Assembly: GCA_017311185.1 (NCBI GenBank)
Contig: JAESUZ010000982.1
Span: forward strand, 62,001 to 126,000
DNA: 64,000 nucleotides
Reading direction: 5' to 3'
DNA from: Proteles cristata cristata
Lineage: Eukaryota; Chordata; Mammalia; Carnivora; Hyaenidae
Shown: positions 1 to 12,019 of the stretch, piece after piece
Layout of the letters: every line of letters starts with the position of its first letter
Numbering within the stretch: the first letter of the stretch is position 1
Made by a program: the position numbers and the translations under genes
The notes under the pieces: generated by a model
What the model was told of the DNA's origin: nothing
Database searches by the model: none
Seen by the model: only the letters and a program-made list of their open reading frames with translations

Positions 1-200
1 AACATAGTTGGAGAGAGGGAGGGAGGCAAACCATGAGAGTCTCTTCAAAGGTAAGAACAAACTTAGGGCTGATGGGGGTGGGAGAGAGGGGAAGGGGGGT
101 GATGGGCACGGAGGAAGGCACTTGTTAGGATAAGCATTGGGTGTTATATGGAAACCAACCTGACAATAAACTAAGGAAAAAATAAATAAATAAAACTACT
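1..200 (+). mobile_element. L1 LINE 3' end (carnivore type)
   Basis: This is the 3' untranslated end of an L1 element that enters from outside the window. It shows the G-rich tract typical of carnivore L1 tails (about 70-115), the wording around 'gggtgttatatggaaacc', and an A-rich tail with AATAAA-like repeats near 165-195. No coding sequence is included. It is sense on the plus strand and non-functional here. Confidence 0.8.
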
Positions 201-224
201 TTTCCATTTAAAAAAAAAGGAAAA

Positions 225-595
225 AAAAATAGAATTACCCTATAATCCAGTAATTAACTAGTGGATATTTGCCCCCAAAATACAAAATCACCAATTCAAA
301 GATATGCACACACTCCTATGTTTATTGCTGCATTATTTACAATAGCCAAACTATGGTAGCAGTCCAACAGATGAATGGATAATGAAGACGTGTTGTGCCT
401 ATATCATAGGATTTCATGCATATGTGGAATTTAAGAAAGAAAACAAATAAGTAAGAGAGAGAGAGAAACCATGAAACAGATTCTTAACTATAGAGAACAA
501 AGTGATGGCAATTAGAGGGGAGGTGGGTGGGGGGTGGTAGAAATACATGATGGAAATTACAGAGTACACTTGGATCATGACTAAAAGAAAACAAA
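225..595 (+). mobile_element. L1 LINE 3' region, internally deleted
   Basis: An older L1 fragment. It opens with the end of ORF2 and 3' UTR wording ('attgctgcattatttacaat', then 'cagatgaatggataa') and jumps near 400-415 to the 'catatgtggaatttaagaaa' block. The part between these in related copies is missing, so there is an internal deletion. A G-rich block at 520-540 marks the 3' UTR. Confidence 0.75.
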
Positions 596-1520
596 AATAA
601 TGAAAATAAAAGCATAAAATATACGAATTATAAAACAGTCTTTTGATTACTTGTTACCTTTGGATTATTTATACCACTTTTTGTTTCATCCATTACTTGA
701 AACAATTAAAAGTAAATTATATTATTTTATAGAAAACCCTTATATTGCCAAAAATTCTTACTCTAATTATTTATAGCATCGATGATTCACAGGAACCATT
801 CATCTTCTCATTGGCTAACAAAATAATAGTTTTTATATATTAGTTAAGTAAAGCACAATCTGTTGTGGTAAAATAAAGTAATTTTATCATAAAGCACATT
901 GAGTAATATATTGTGGGCAATAAAAACAAGTACTAGATGATATTTCACATATGTGTTTTTCCAGGAAGATAACAAAGATATATTTTTGCTGTTCTTTGTC
1001 TTATTTATTTCAAGCAAAGTGTATCTACAAGTTCTGATTCTGCTTGGTTCAAATAATATACATTTCCTCTTTCTGCCTCTCTTTTATACAAGAATAATGA
1101 TACTAAGTGTTGACTCAACTAGATGATTAAGGAAGAATCTGACAAAAGTAGATAATTATAAAGTAACATGAAATTATAATTTTGTAAGCACAGATATTTC
1201 ATGCCATTGGCAGTGCAAACTGTCCCTTGAGAACCAAAAACTATCAGTAGGTGTCTATTATTTTTTTTTACCTTTTATTCATTGGCACATCACAGTAAGG
1301 TGTTAAAATACTCTAAATAAATAAGCAATGAGTATCAACTAATTCTTATCCCTGCTGCCTTGAATTATGAAAGAAAGCAAGCATGAAATTATTCCTATGT
1401 TTTCTTTAAGAAGAGACCTAATAGAACATTGGAATCATAAAAGTGAATTATCTTCATTTATTATTGAAATATCATCTTTAAATATATAAACAATAAATCC
1501 CTTTACAAAGTGATATTCGA
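596..1520. other. anonymous AT-rich sequence
   Basis: No gene, RNA or recognisable repeat is seen. The sequence is AT-rich, with stops in all frames. Confidence 0.6.
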
Positions 1521-1701
1521 GGGGTGCCTGGGTGGCTCAGTCAGTTAAGCTTCTGACTCTTGATTTCCCCCCAGGTCATGATCTTAAAGTTTGTGACACT
1601 AAGCCCATTATGGGGCTCTGCATTGATAGCATGGAGCCTGCATGGGTTTGCCTTCCCCCTTCTTTTTGTCTCTCAAAATAAGTAAATAAACATTAAAAAA
1701 G
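1521..1701 (+). mobile_element. CAN-SINE, older type
   Basis: The tRNA-Lys-derived head starts 'ggggtgcctgggtggctcag'. The body is diverged and the tail has the AAATAAA pattern. A short duplication ('gtgat', 1511-1515 and 1701-1705) flanks it. The CT-rich tract is eroded, which suggests an old copy. Confidence 0.88.
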
Positions 1702-2054
1702 TGATAGGTGAGATCCAGGCAGGTTACCATTACCCACATATGTAAATTGATAGCAAATCTTTTTTTTTCTAAAAGCATAAGTGAAATGTCCTTTTGCATA
1801 AATTTTAGCATTGATGACTAACTTTAGGATTCAAACAAAATGAATCTGCTTGACCAAAATTTTTAACCATATATTGTAAAAATCACACCATTCATAGAAC
1901 CAAGGCTCCAAGAAATCGAAAATATTTATTTTCAGATATTTGTTTATATATGAAAACATTTATATTTCAGATATTTATTTCAATTTCTCCTCCAATGAAG
2001 GAAGAGCTTTGCTAATATTCCTTGCATTATTCTTCAGCTTCATTTCTATTCTTT
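1702..2054. other. anonymous AT-rich sequence
   Basis: Nothing recognisable. An apparent 67-codon minus-strand frame at 1608-1811 overlaps the SINE tail and has no gene-like features. Confidence 0.55.
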
Positions 2055-2155
2055 AAAGTTTCATTTATTAAAGTAATCTCTACACCCAACGTGGGGCTCC
2101 AACTCAACAGCCCGTGAGATTATCATGCTCTTTGAAATAAGCCAGCCAGGCATTC
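2055..2155 (-). mobile_element. CAN-SINE head fragment, diverged
   Basis: The reverse complement resembles a tRNA-derived SINE head: 'acccaacgtggggctccaac' near 2082 and 'agccagccaggc' near 2140 match the inverted B-box and 5' end of carnivore SINEs. The CT tract and tail are degraded. The subtype differs from the other copies. Confidence 0.55.
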
Positions 2156-2999
2156 CTCTTCCTCAGCTTCTATCTCACTGAAAATATCAGGATCTGTGAT
2201 AACATTCAGTTTCAACAGTCTTACTCTTTTCCTAGAGCCCACATTAGCTTTGGTTTCTTTATTTTTTAACTACGTGAAATCTATCAAGACTCGTGGTCTG
2301 TTAACTGATAGGTCATGTGGATCACATTAGATTCCATCAAATTTAACTAAGGATTATAAATGCTCTCCAATGGACAAATAAAAAACTTAGTTGATAGGGA
2401 CACTGTTAACCAAATGACAAGCATACAACAAACATACATTTGGTGGAGCTCTTTTAATCTTTTTGAAACTCTAATTTGTGATTTTGTTATGTTTAAACAT
2501 ATGGTAAAGCTCTAAAAACTCCGTTTCCTTCAATTTGAAATATTCCCATGTTTGTTTCAATATTAAGTGCCAAACTTATAGAGGCAATATTGCCATGAAC
2601 GCAATGTGCCACTACTATCCACTCCATTCTCTTTCCCATGGTTTTTTAATTATTTTCCCCCATAGTTGAAGTCTACAAATGCATACATTAGAAATATTGA
2701 AGGTTTATTTGTAGCACTCTGAATGGTTCAGAGTAGTGCCCAAAAGGTGTAAAGAGTGTCATCATATTTTTATATTGTCACTCTATTTTTTTTTAATCTG
2801 AGAGCTGAAAAAAGAAAAAATGGAGGAAGAGATATATTTTTCTTTCAGTTCAGCATATTTATTTTGTGCCCATTTTCATTATTTGGCCATTATGTGGCAG
2901 CGAGGGGAGTGTTAGAATTCTGGAAAATAGGTTGGTCTTAAGTCTCAGGATTTATTTTTGTTAATTTTACAATTTCTTTTTGTTATTTAAAGAAATTTT
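2156..2999. other. anonymous AT-rich sequence
   Basis: No gene or repeat family recognised. A 61-codon plus frame at 2756-2941 has low-complexity composition and no coding signs. Confidence 0.55.
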
Positions 3000-3199
3000 T
3001 GACGTTTTATTTTATTTTTTGAGAGACAGAGAGAGACAAAGTGCCTGCAGAGAAGGAGCAGACTGAGAGGGAGACACAGAATCCAAAGCAGGCTCCAGAC
3101 TCAGCTTTCAGCACAGAGCCTGATGCGGGGCTGGAACTCACAAATGCGAGATCATGACCTGAGTGGGACACTTATCCAACTGAGCCACCCAGGTGCCCC
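3000..3199 (-). mobile_element. CAN-SINE, older type
   Basis: Inverted copy: T-rich tail complement, GA-rich tract (3020-3085), then body and head ending 'ccacccaggtgcccc'. It carries the older 'gagatcatgacctgag' form rather than the recent 'gacctaagcgaaagtc' form. Confidence 0.88.
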
Positions 3200-3284
3200 T
3201 ATATTTTCCTGAGCTTTAAAATTACTTGATTGTGAAGAGGCTGGATCATAATTTCTTAGCCAGGTGAATTTTGTAGCTATAATT

Positions 3285-3508
3285 TCTTTTTTTAAATTTT
3301 TTAAATGTTTTATTTGTTTCTGAGAGATAGAGAGACAGCATGAGCTGAGGAGGGTCAGAGAGGGAGGGAGATACAGAATATGAAACAGGCTCCAGGCTCT
3401 GAGCAAGCTTCAGCACAGAGCCCGTCACAGGGCTCGATCCCACAAACCGTGAGATCATGACCTGAGCCGAAGTCAGACACTTAACTGACTGAGCCACCTA
3501 GGAACTCC
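3285..3508 (-). mobile_element. CAN-SINE, older type
   Basis: Inverted copy about 85 bp from the previous SINE and in the same orientation. T-rich tail at 3290-3310, GA tract near 3325-3370, head ending 'gagccacctaggaactccc', with a mutated 5' end. The 83-84 codon minus frames here are SINE-derived, not genes. Confidence 0.88.
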
Positions 3509-3799
3509 CTAAAATTCATTTCTAAACATAAAAATATTTTTCAAAATGGGCAAAACTTTTATTTTTACTCTATTTATCAATGAGCACTTTCAAATCTACA
3601 AAGTTAATATTGCATACAAATTTGGCTGATCCAAACAGAAATACCAATTACATTTTAAACACAGCCAAAGCTCCGTTATGGTTTTCTCTTGGAATATTAT
3701 CAAAAGTTGTACTTAGAATCCAATCAGAAGTTAGGTATTTTACAGTACAGAGATAACTATAACTGTAGCTAGTCCATATAATTGACAATGCATGTGAAA

Positions 3800-3820
3800 G
3801 GTATATATATATATATATAT
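3800..3820. repeat. (TA)n microsatellite
   Basis: A pure TA run of about ten units following 'gtgaaagg'. It is a simple repeat with no other role visible. Confidence 0.9.
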
Positions 3821-3854
3821 CACTTCTTATTATGAACAAATGAAATCCTTACAT

Positions 3855-4835
3855 TTTCTTTTAAATGGCTTAAATAAAATACAGTTCATTTACTATAATG
3901 TTCACCCCTTATTAGTGTACAATTCAATGTGTCTTAGTACCTTACGAAATCAAATTTTTGAACACTTTGTCCCCTATCCAAGAAACCTTACACTTATTAG
4001 CAGATTCTCACCAATCTTCCCTCCAACACTCCTCCAACCCAAGGCAGATACTAATTCTATCTCTATACATTGTCTGTTCTGGATATTTCATAGAAATTGA
4101 GTAATAAAATATATAGTCTTTTGTAACTGGCTTCTTAAACTTAGCGTAAGATTTTTAAGGTATATTCATGTTGGATCATGTACTAATACATTATTTCTTT
4201 TTTTGTGACAAAGAACATTGCATTGTATCACATTTTCTTTATCTATTCATTGGCTAATGAACAGTTAATTTATTTTACTTTGGGGATATTAGGAATAATG
4301 CTGCTATGACATTGGTACACAAGTTTTTCTGTAAAAACATGCTTTCATTTCTCTTGTATATTTACTTAGGAGTAGAATGGTTGGATCACAAAGTAACTTT
4401 ATGAGGAACTTTATGAGGAATTGTTAAACTTTTCCAAAGAAGTGGGGCTAAGTCAGTTAAGCATCTGACTTCGGCTCAGGTCATGATGTCACGGTTTGTG
4501 GGTTCGAGCCCCGCGTCGGGCTCTGTGCTGACAGCTCGCTCAGAGCCTGGAACCTGTTTCAGATTCCGTATCTCCCTCTCTCTCTCTGACTCTCCACTGT
4601 TCATGCTGTTTCTCTCTCTCAGAAATAAAAATAAAATAAAATAAAAAGTAAATAAATAAATAAATAAATAACTTTTCCAAAGGAGTAATACTATTTTACA
4701 TTCCCACAAGTAATGCATAAAAGTTCTAGTTTTTCCACATTCTCACCAATGCTAATTAGTATCTTTATAATTATAGCCATAAGAATGAGTGTATTTTTAT
4801 TTTCATTTTGCTAATTACTAATGATATTGACCTTC
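3855..4835 (-). mobile_element. L1 LINE 3' half, old (L1M-type), antisense
   Basis: The reverse complement reads as the end of ORF2 and 3' UTR of an old mammalian L1. Recognisable inverted wording: 'attctggatatttcatag'-like at about 4078, 'aataatgctgctatgac' at 4292 and 'cattcccacaag' at 4699. It is split by a CAN-SINE at 4443-4669. The strong divergence indicates an old insertion. Confidence 0.75.
4443..4669 (+). mobile_element. CAN-SINE with trimmed 5' head, in L1
   Basis: The body and tail are complete, with a long TAAA-type tail at 4640-4669. The head begins 'ggggctaagtcag', lacking most of the usual 'gcgcctgggtggct'. A 16-bp target duplication ('aacttttccaaagaag' at 4427-4442, one base different at 4670-4685) brackets it, so the borders are firm. 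The B-box-like 'gggttcgagccccgc' is intact. Confidence 0.92.
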
Positions 4836-5079
4836 TTCGTCATTTCCATGCAGTGAAAAGGAATATGCACTGAACTGTTTTGAAATCATTCAAACAGTTA
4901 AGTTTCAAACCCATTCTTTGTCTATCAACTTTCTTCCAGACCTCAAAAATGCTCAATTCCATCAACACATTTAAACTTCATTCCTTAAAGTTTTAGATCA
5001 TGCAATCCTTTTAGAATCAGAAAACATACTTACCCAAATTTGACCCTGGTACAGAGTCATGACTGGAAAATAATTAGAT

Positions 5080-5990
5080 TTCTATTGCTACATAATTACT
5101 ACTGGGACAGATGGTGGTCTGCATGAAATTAAATCTACCATGTTGAAAGATACTAATTATAAAGACATTAGAAGAATAGTGAAGTAGGTCCAGAACAAAT
5201 GAAGAAACACATAGTGTCCTGAATGGGAAAAACCATTGCTGTAAAGATGCCATTTCTCCCCAAATCATCTGTAACTCTAATGCCATATCACTCAAAATAT
5301 TGCCTGGATCTTTGGAGGTGTTGACCTAGCAATTATTCTAAATGTAACTGGGAGAATAAATTTTTAAATGTAAACAGGAAAATTGGGAAAACATAAGCAT
5401 AGGTAGGGACTTGACTTACCAGATCATCTACTATAAAGATGCAGTACTTAAACTGTAGTATTGGTACAATAAGAATGGAAAGAACAGTGAAACAGAATAG
5501 AGAGAGAGTCCAGTACATTCCCATGTTGTAGCATTTCAAATTAGTACAGAAAGAATGTATTCACTAAATGGCTTTGAAACATAGCCTATCCTTTTGGTGG
5601 GAGAGGGAAATTAATATTATCTACCTCACACCTCAAGCAAAATAAATTCCAGATAGATTAAAAATCTAAATATAATGAATAAAACAATGAAATTCCTAGG
5701 AGAAAACACCGAAGAGTATTTTTTTAAAAATGTTTATTATTTCTAGGAGACAGAGAGAGAGACAGCGTGAGCAAGGGAGGGTCAGAGAGAGAGAGGGAGT
5801 CACAGACTGCAACAGGCTCCAGGCTCTGAGCAGGCAGTTAGCACAGAGCCCGACGCGGGGCTCGAACCCACGAACCGCGAGATCATTACCTAAGCGAAAG
5901 TCGGACGCCTAACCGACTAAGCCACCCAGGCGCCCCAACCGAAGAGTATTTTAAAATCCTGGGGTTTCAGGGAAACCAAGATATGAAATC
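5080..5990 (+). mobile_element. L1 LINE ORF2 fragment, decayed
   Basis: Wording from the 3' part of ORF2, downstream of the reverse transcriptase core, is visible: 'tgccatttctccccaaat' at 5249, 'taaagatgcagtacttaaac' at 5432, 'agaatagagagagagtcc' at 5494, 'cctcacacctcaagc' at 5624. Many stops and indels make it non-coding. A CAN-SINE interrupts it at 5723-5937. Coming just after an L1 3' half on the opposite strand, it may be part of the same inverted insertion. Confidence 0.65.
5723..5937 (-). mobile_element. CAN-SINE, recent subfamily, in L1 ORF2
   Basis: Inverted copy with the diagnostic 'cctaagcgaaagtcggacg' block and CpG-rich 'cgacgcggggctcgaaccc'. A 15-bp target duplication ('accgaagagtatttt') lies at 5708-5722 and 5938-5952. 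The low divergence marks it as young. Confidence 0.95.
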
Positions 5991-6149
5991 TCAGATCCAT
6001 AGATAGTGATGGTTAACACTGGTTAAAATCTAGTATTGAGATAAGGTGTAAGGCATACAGTAATATAATATATAATCGGCAGAGGTGTAAATCGATACTA
6101 CCTTACTAGACAGCATTTTTTTCATTTTTATGAAAATTTATAATAGGCA

Positions 6150-6320
6150 TTATCTTCCTCCAATATTCATTTATTTGTTCTTTCAACTAATATTTATTGG
6201 GTACTTTTATATGTTTTAGGCACTGTCTTTTGTATTGGGAATACGTTAGTGAAGAAGACGAGATCCCACTCATGTACTTTATATTTTAGATGGAAGAGAT
6301 AAACAATAAATAATGAAATA
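6150..6320 (-). mobile_element. L2 LINE 3' end, antisense
   Basis: The plus strand reads like the complement of the L2 3' end: 'aactaatatttattgggtac' near 6185, 'aggcactgtcttttgtattg' near 6218, then 'agataaacaataaataatga' near 6297. Divergence is typical of an ancient relic. Confidence 0.6.
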
Positions 6321-6346
6321 ATTAATCTGATAGTGATCAGATTAAT
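6321..6346. repeat. perfect 10-bp inverted repeat
   Basis: 'attaatctga' (6321-6330) and its exact complement 'tcagattaat' (6337-6346) flank a 6-base loop. It sits at the edge of the L2 relic. No following T-run or gene suggests a terminator. Confidence 0.7.
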
Positions 6347-6379
6347 CTTATAATTAATCTTATAAGATAAGTCTTATAA

Positions 6380-7829
6380 AGAAATACTATGATGTGACTG
6401 AAGGCAACTGAACTCATGTTGTATATACTTGACAATTTATGGTACAGTTACAGAAGACTTCTGTGGTGTTCCTTTAATGAGAGACCATTCCTTTGAATAT
6501 TCTAATTTGATACCAATCTGCCACTGCTTAACATATTCAGGAAGGTAATGTGCTGTAAGACGTACAAAGATCTTAGCACCTGAAAATCTTGCAAGTCTAC
6601 TTGAAAAAATGAAAACTACTTGAGAATATATTTACTAGTCAATTTACAGATCAAATGGTGAAAATGTGCTGAATAAATGGAATATACATTAACTTCCTGT
6701 GTACTAGAATGGAAATAAAAAGTTGTGAAAGATTTTAAACTCAATACTACATGCAAATGGACTGGTAACTTAGTCTCTTGAATATACCCTGAATAGTCTT
6801 GTTATCCAACACAATGCTTTATTAAGACTTTGAGACTGGCCATAAATACTCCCTAATTGTGCCTGAAGTCGTTAAGTATATCCACATTACACACAGTCCA
6901 GCACATAGTTTACTTATGTAATCCACAGTTCACATATAGAGTACACAGTCTTCTGGTTCATCTAAGAGCTCCACAGTGTTGTGTATAGTAATCACTTCTG
7001 ATTCTCAATGGGAATCTTCTTTCACTACTAAGTCTGAGCACTCTGAGGTGCATTTAAAGCATAATTAAATCCTCTTCTGAATTCACCCCTTAGAGGGTTG
7101 TTTAAAAGAGGAAAATAAAACATATTTTATTTAATTAACTATGACATGATTAGTGGAGTGGACATCAATTATTATTCGGAGTTCCTCTCTTCACTGATTT
7201 CAATTTAGGAAGAAGAAAGTCAATTGTTATTGTTGGCAGAAAGGAACTGATATCCAAGCTGCTTCCTTTTCCAGGATCCAGTTACCACTGAATCTGAGTA
7301 GAATTTTGAGTAGAAAAAAGGACCTTTGTAGTACAGGAACACTACTAAAAGAAAGCATTACTAATTAAAGGTATTTTTGAAGAAAACAACACAAAATAAA
7401 AATACATGATCAGGGACTGATAATGATGGCATGAGATTCCATTAGTAGAGAAAGTTAAATGCAAGAATTTTAGCAAGTCTGTCATGGCTAGATAAATATA
7501 GGTGTTAAACCAATCACATACTTTCTTTTATATTTCTTTCTCATTTCTGATTTTTAAGATAAGGCAGTAATTGTTCTAAGGCATTGATATAAGTCATCAC
7601 ACTTTCATTAGAGTCATTCATTATGAATATAGAGACAAGAATGGTAAAAACTAAATGGATAGCTTCCTAAAGCAACTATTCATTATATTTGCTTTTGATG
7701 TCAAATTTTGTTATTTACAAGGCCATATTCATTTCAGAAAATGTCACTGAAACAGTATTACACTGGATATATGCAAAGGAAATACATATGGTCCTTATGT
7801 AATTTCTATCATTCCTTGGACATATACCA
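6380..7829. other. anonymous AT-rich sequence
   Basis: No gene, RNA or named repeat recognised over about 1.4 kb. Ancient repeats too diverged to see by eye are possible. Confidence 0.5.
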
Positions 7830-8165
7830 CCATGCTATTTCATATCTTCATGCCTTTGGGTTTTTTTCTGTGTAATACACACTCTTTCTTTTCTCAGCTT
7901 CCAATTCAATATCATCATTTAAGGCCACACTTAAAGCCACATTTTATGCAAAACCTTCCCAGAATTCTTCAGGTAATTCTTTATTCTGGTTCCCCTGGAA
8001 CCTTGCTAATATTTTAACTAATCGCTCTTAACCTATCTACTTATGTTTTAGTTGCTTTCTTCTAACATACTCAATTTCCTAAAGACAGAGTTCATGCCTT
8101 CCATCTACATAATGATAGCATCTAGCAAAATTTCTTTCACTTGGTGGGCAAACAAATGTTTGTTA
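7830..8165 (+). mobile_element. L2 LINE 3' end
   Basis: Matches the layout of the L2 3' end: an 'aaaaccttcccagaattctt' block near 7950, 'aagacagagttcatgccttc' near 8082 and a terminal 'aacaaatgtttgttaac' near 8152. The 61-codon plus frame at 7832-8017 lies inside and is not a gene. Confidence 0.6.
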
Positions 8166-10179
8166 ACTTCAAGAGCATAAAGGCACTTAAGATCATAGCT
8201 TAATGAACAATTTTATAAAATTGGGCTTACAACATTTCTTTACTACACTGATGTAGAAAACACTTTTTAAAGAGTTAAAAAATTTCATAGAGTTGAAAAA
8301 TACAGTATTAGAATATTTTTATGAAAGATACCTTGAAATCCTGCATTATTTAGCATTTCAAAGAAATTTTTCCACTAGCCCCTTTCCATTTTAGAAATAT
8401 AAACTCATCTGGATGGATTAAATGGGCAATTTAGCATTTTCTGAATTTTGTTCTAGGATAAACAGTGTTAATTGGAGTTCCAAAGAACAGAGCTGTTTTA
8501 GACACACTAAAAACAGTAGCACCCTTATTTTTTTTAAAATTCACAGTACACCTTAGTATACTAGATTCTGAATATTTTTATAAACAATAATCCTGTTTAA
8601 CTTTAACTCAGCACTTCCCAAATATGTTTGACATATTTTTTGTGATTCAACAAACTTTAGAATTCCTTAGTATCTATTTATAAAAATGCTAGAGTATATT
8701 TATTTCTGCCAGCAAGCTATCTGGAGGGAAAATCATCTCCAGAATACATTTTCCATAATATTATAGGTATAGTTTAAAATTGCAAAGATCTCTTTTTTCA
8801 TACTAAACATTTCTTTATAAAACATACAAGCATTTTATAAAAAGATTATATGGTTTGCAATAATACTATGAATATGGCTATGGGTGATCCGCTTTCTTCA
8901 GATAGCAGTGGCTAAGCCCACCCACAGTTGTATGTTCATTTTGGGAGATTTTTATAAAAAAATAAGATTGAGGAACAGAATGATAGCTTTCTTGACCTTG
9001 AGAGAGTCTTCAGCCATGAGTTCTTTTCATTGTCCATATGTAGGAAGCTAGCACAAATAAATCTAACAGCTTTTGTTATCTAGTGTAATGTATTCATACT
9101 TTCAAGTTGTGTTTGTTATCCTTGGAGCTAAATGAAATTGCACCAACTGTGAAAGTGTCATGCAGCTGTCTCTTTTTCCTTCCCTAATAACTTAACAAGA
9201 ATTGGTAATCTATAAGTAGCATCATTTGCCCATTGTAACCTTGAGAAAACTGCATTTCAAGTTCTTCTCAGTATATTGAAGTGAAGATGGTAGGTACCTT
9301 ATCATGCACATATTCACAAGGATTTCTCCAGCTTCATGTTCCTTTTCAAGTTAAATACCTCTGTCAGTATAAAAGATAAGTATATATTTTTAAAAAGTTT
9401 TTGTTTTTGCCAAATAAGTCACTTTTATGTCTGTGAATCCTTTTTCAATGTAAAGTCTGTGAGCCTTAATGGGTTCTTGAAAGTTGTGCAATGGAAAGGG
9501 AGATCAAAAGGCCTGTCTACTAAGCTTTCAAAAAGCGCTTAACAAAAATCTCAATTAGCAACAGTATTTATCAGGTACAATATGCTTTCCAGTTTCTACA
9601 GTGTACAGAAATAAAGTATAAGACATAAGTCTTGTTCCCAATCTAGACTGAAAGATAAGATGTACATTTTTTAAGATACACATTTTTAAAGCATAGCTAT
9701 AAAGTACATGCATTATACATTCCCACAATAAAGTAGTTAATTGTACAATGTTAGAAAACATAGCATACATGATAACATGTCAAAATGAAGGCAAAAGAAA
9801 AGAGAGAAGAGAATATTCAGTGTTCATTGGGAAGAATAGAAAGTCATCATCAGTTCATGAAAGACAAATTATTTTCTTTCTTAGTTGCTGATGCCTTGCT
9901 GGTGACCTTGTAGGTTTCTTGTGAGGGCTATCTGATATATGTATGAAAGTGCTACCCAAACTGCAATCTTCTATAAACATGTAAAATATTAATATCATTA
10001 TGTATAGGTCTGTGAATCATTTCTTGAATATTGTTAATAAATAAATTGTTATAGGGATAATATCCCAAATTAATTTACCCTTATCTTTTAATAGTTCAGA
10101 ATCTAGTGATCCACATTATCCTAGAAGTTAGCACCTTATTCTGGTTAATAATGATGTGGCATCTCAGGCTAAATGTCCT
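8166..10179. other. anonymous sequence, about 2 kb
   Basis: No gene or clear repeat seen. Some parts (about 8880-9270) are less AT-biased than their surroundings and could be slowly evolving non-coding DNA, but nothing in the sequence alone shows it. Confidence 0.45.
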
Positions 10180-10345
10180 CCTCCTTTCCTAGACTTGATG
10201 TTGGTTAAGATAATCTCTGTGCTTCATCAATAACGTGAGGATAATAGTAGGGTGTATCTTGTACGAGTTTTGAAAAAAGAAAATAAGTTAATATAAGAAA
10301 AGTGCTTAAGAACTGTTCCTGTCATATGGTATACATTCAAAATCT
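10180..10345 (+). mobile_element. MIR SINE
   Basis: Faint MIR order: 'ctctgtgcttcatcaataac' near 10214, 'gtgaggataatagtaggg' near 10235, then 'aaaagtgcttaagaactgtt' near 10298. The copy is ancient and diverged. Confidence 0.5.
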
Positions 10346-10829
10346 GTTTGCTTTAATGTGTAAAGCTTGTCAACTTTAGAGAAATCTAGGTAGTCTTGTT
10401 GCCAACATGAGGAATCTTCCTTATCTCTCCAAATATATAGCTTCTTTTACAAAGGTTATTTTGTAGTCATAGGGACTGATTTCTTTCAAGATTCCCAAGC
10501 TTTAGTATCTATAAATATATCCTAGAGAAGTTCTGCAATATATTTTTAAAAATAAAGTATCTTTAGGAACAACCAAAAGATAATGCCTATCATCATTCAC
10601 TCTTTCATTTAATTATTTATTAATTAAGAAGGCTGATCATCTTTTTAAGTTTCAGATCCTTGGTTGAACCCAAGTTTATATATAAAAGAAAGTATGACAA
10701 GTCATTTATCCATTAACTTTACTGATCCTTAAAGGAGTATTATTTTCCATAATTATAAAATGCCATCTGAGTCTCTAGAAGTTAACAACATGGCAAAGGA
10801 AGTAACTGACTAAATAAATTAATAATATT
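10346..10829. other. anonymous AT-rich sequence
   Basis: Nothing recognisable apart from short AT-rich runs. Confidence 0.5.
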
Positions 10830-11130
10830 AAATGTTAAATGCTCTGTAATGGAGACAACAGAAAGTTCAGTAAGAGTATTTGAAACTTAATTAGAAAATT
10901 TTCCAAAGAAGATGTGACAATTTTTTTCTGGGGCTTAAACTATAACCATTCTACAAGTTATAAATTGAGATGGGATATTATACAGAAGGAAAACAGCATG
11001 AATGAGGAAAATACTGCATGTATTTTGTGTGTTGGTATTGTTGTGTTGGGTGAATAGGTGTGGAAGAATGACAGATTTGAATGGGAAGGCAGATGTAAAA
11101 AACATGGAGGACAGAAATAAAGGAGCTTTT
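10830..11130 (-). mobile_element. possible L2 LINE fragment, antisense
   Basis: Weak resemblance to the complement of L2: 'ttaaatgctctgtaatggag' near 10834, then 'ttccaaagaagatgtgacaa' near 10902. The later part drifts away from it. An overlapping 78-codon minus frame shows no coding signs. Confidence 0.3.
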
Positions 11131-11228
11131 GCTGTAGACAAATTATTGGCAAGATAATTTATAATCATCATTTTATCTTATGTGCACAAAGATACAGGGT
11201 CAATACTGTGACCCCTCATGTAATGAAA

Positions 11229-11422
11229 AATCCAGATGCATGGACGGCTCATTTGGTTGAATGTCTGACTCCTAATTTTGGCTCAGGTCATGATCTCAAG
11301 TTTGTGAGATTAAACCCTGTGTTGGGCTTGGCCCTGAGGGTGGAGCTAGCTTGAGATTCTGTCTCTCCCTCTGCCACTCTCCTCACCCCCTCTCTAAAAA
11401 AAAAATAAAAACTGAAAAATTA
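11229..11422 (+). mobile_element. CAN-SINE, old and diverged
   Basis: Recognised from 'ggctcaggtcatgatctcaa' at 11280, a CT-rich tract (11355-11398) and an A-rich tail. The head ('ccagatgcatggacggctca') is mutated. No clear target duplication. Confidence 0.82.
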
Positions 11423-11764
11423 AAAATTGAAAATGTAGAGAGGTTTAACATTTCCAAAGTTTACAAAGCTAAATTGTAGAACTGGATCCAAAGCCTGAAA
11501 TACTTGATCATAGAGCTTGCCCTGTTTCTATCCCTTGTACTGCCTCAAAAAGTTTGCTAAAGAGTGTAAAGAATGAACTGCAAAGAATCTTATATTACAA
11601 AATACTTTATTAAGTAGGCAATACAGAGTCGACCTGTTTTTTAGCATGCAAGTGGCATTATCAATATAGGCTTTATATCATAACTTGGGTGGCAATATGC
11701 ACAATGGAATAGAGCAAGAGAGTCTAGGACAAGGAAGATAAGGGTGAAAATTACAGCAATAATG
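11423..11764. other. anonymous sequence
   Basis: No gene or repeat recognised. Confidence 0.5.
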
Positions 11765-11900
11765 ATAAGAATTAATAGCTATTGAACACTCACTATGAGT
11801 CAGTCATTGCGCTAATACTCTACAGATTATCATTTAATACTCAAAAATCCTTAAAGGTGGTAACTTTTACTATGCTTGTATTTCAAATATGGATGGATGG
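11765..11900 (-). mobile_element. MIR SINE, antisense
   Basis: The plus strand reads as the complement of the MIR 3' half: 'agctattgaacactcactat' at 11777, 'gagtcagtcattgcgctaat' near 11797, 'catttaatactcaaaaatcc' near 11831. The 67-codon frame at 11782-11985 is not supported as a gene. Confidence 0.55.
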
Positions 11901-12019
11901 TCCAATATTCCAGATATGGATCAATGTTAGCCTTAAAAATCCTGTGTTTCAGGGAGTCCTCCAGTCTATTGCAAACCAAGGCTGAATTCACCCAGTAGCA
12001 AAGAACTAGCATATAGGGA

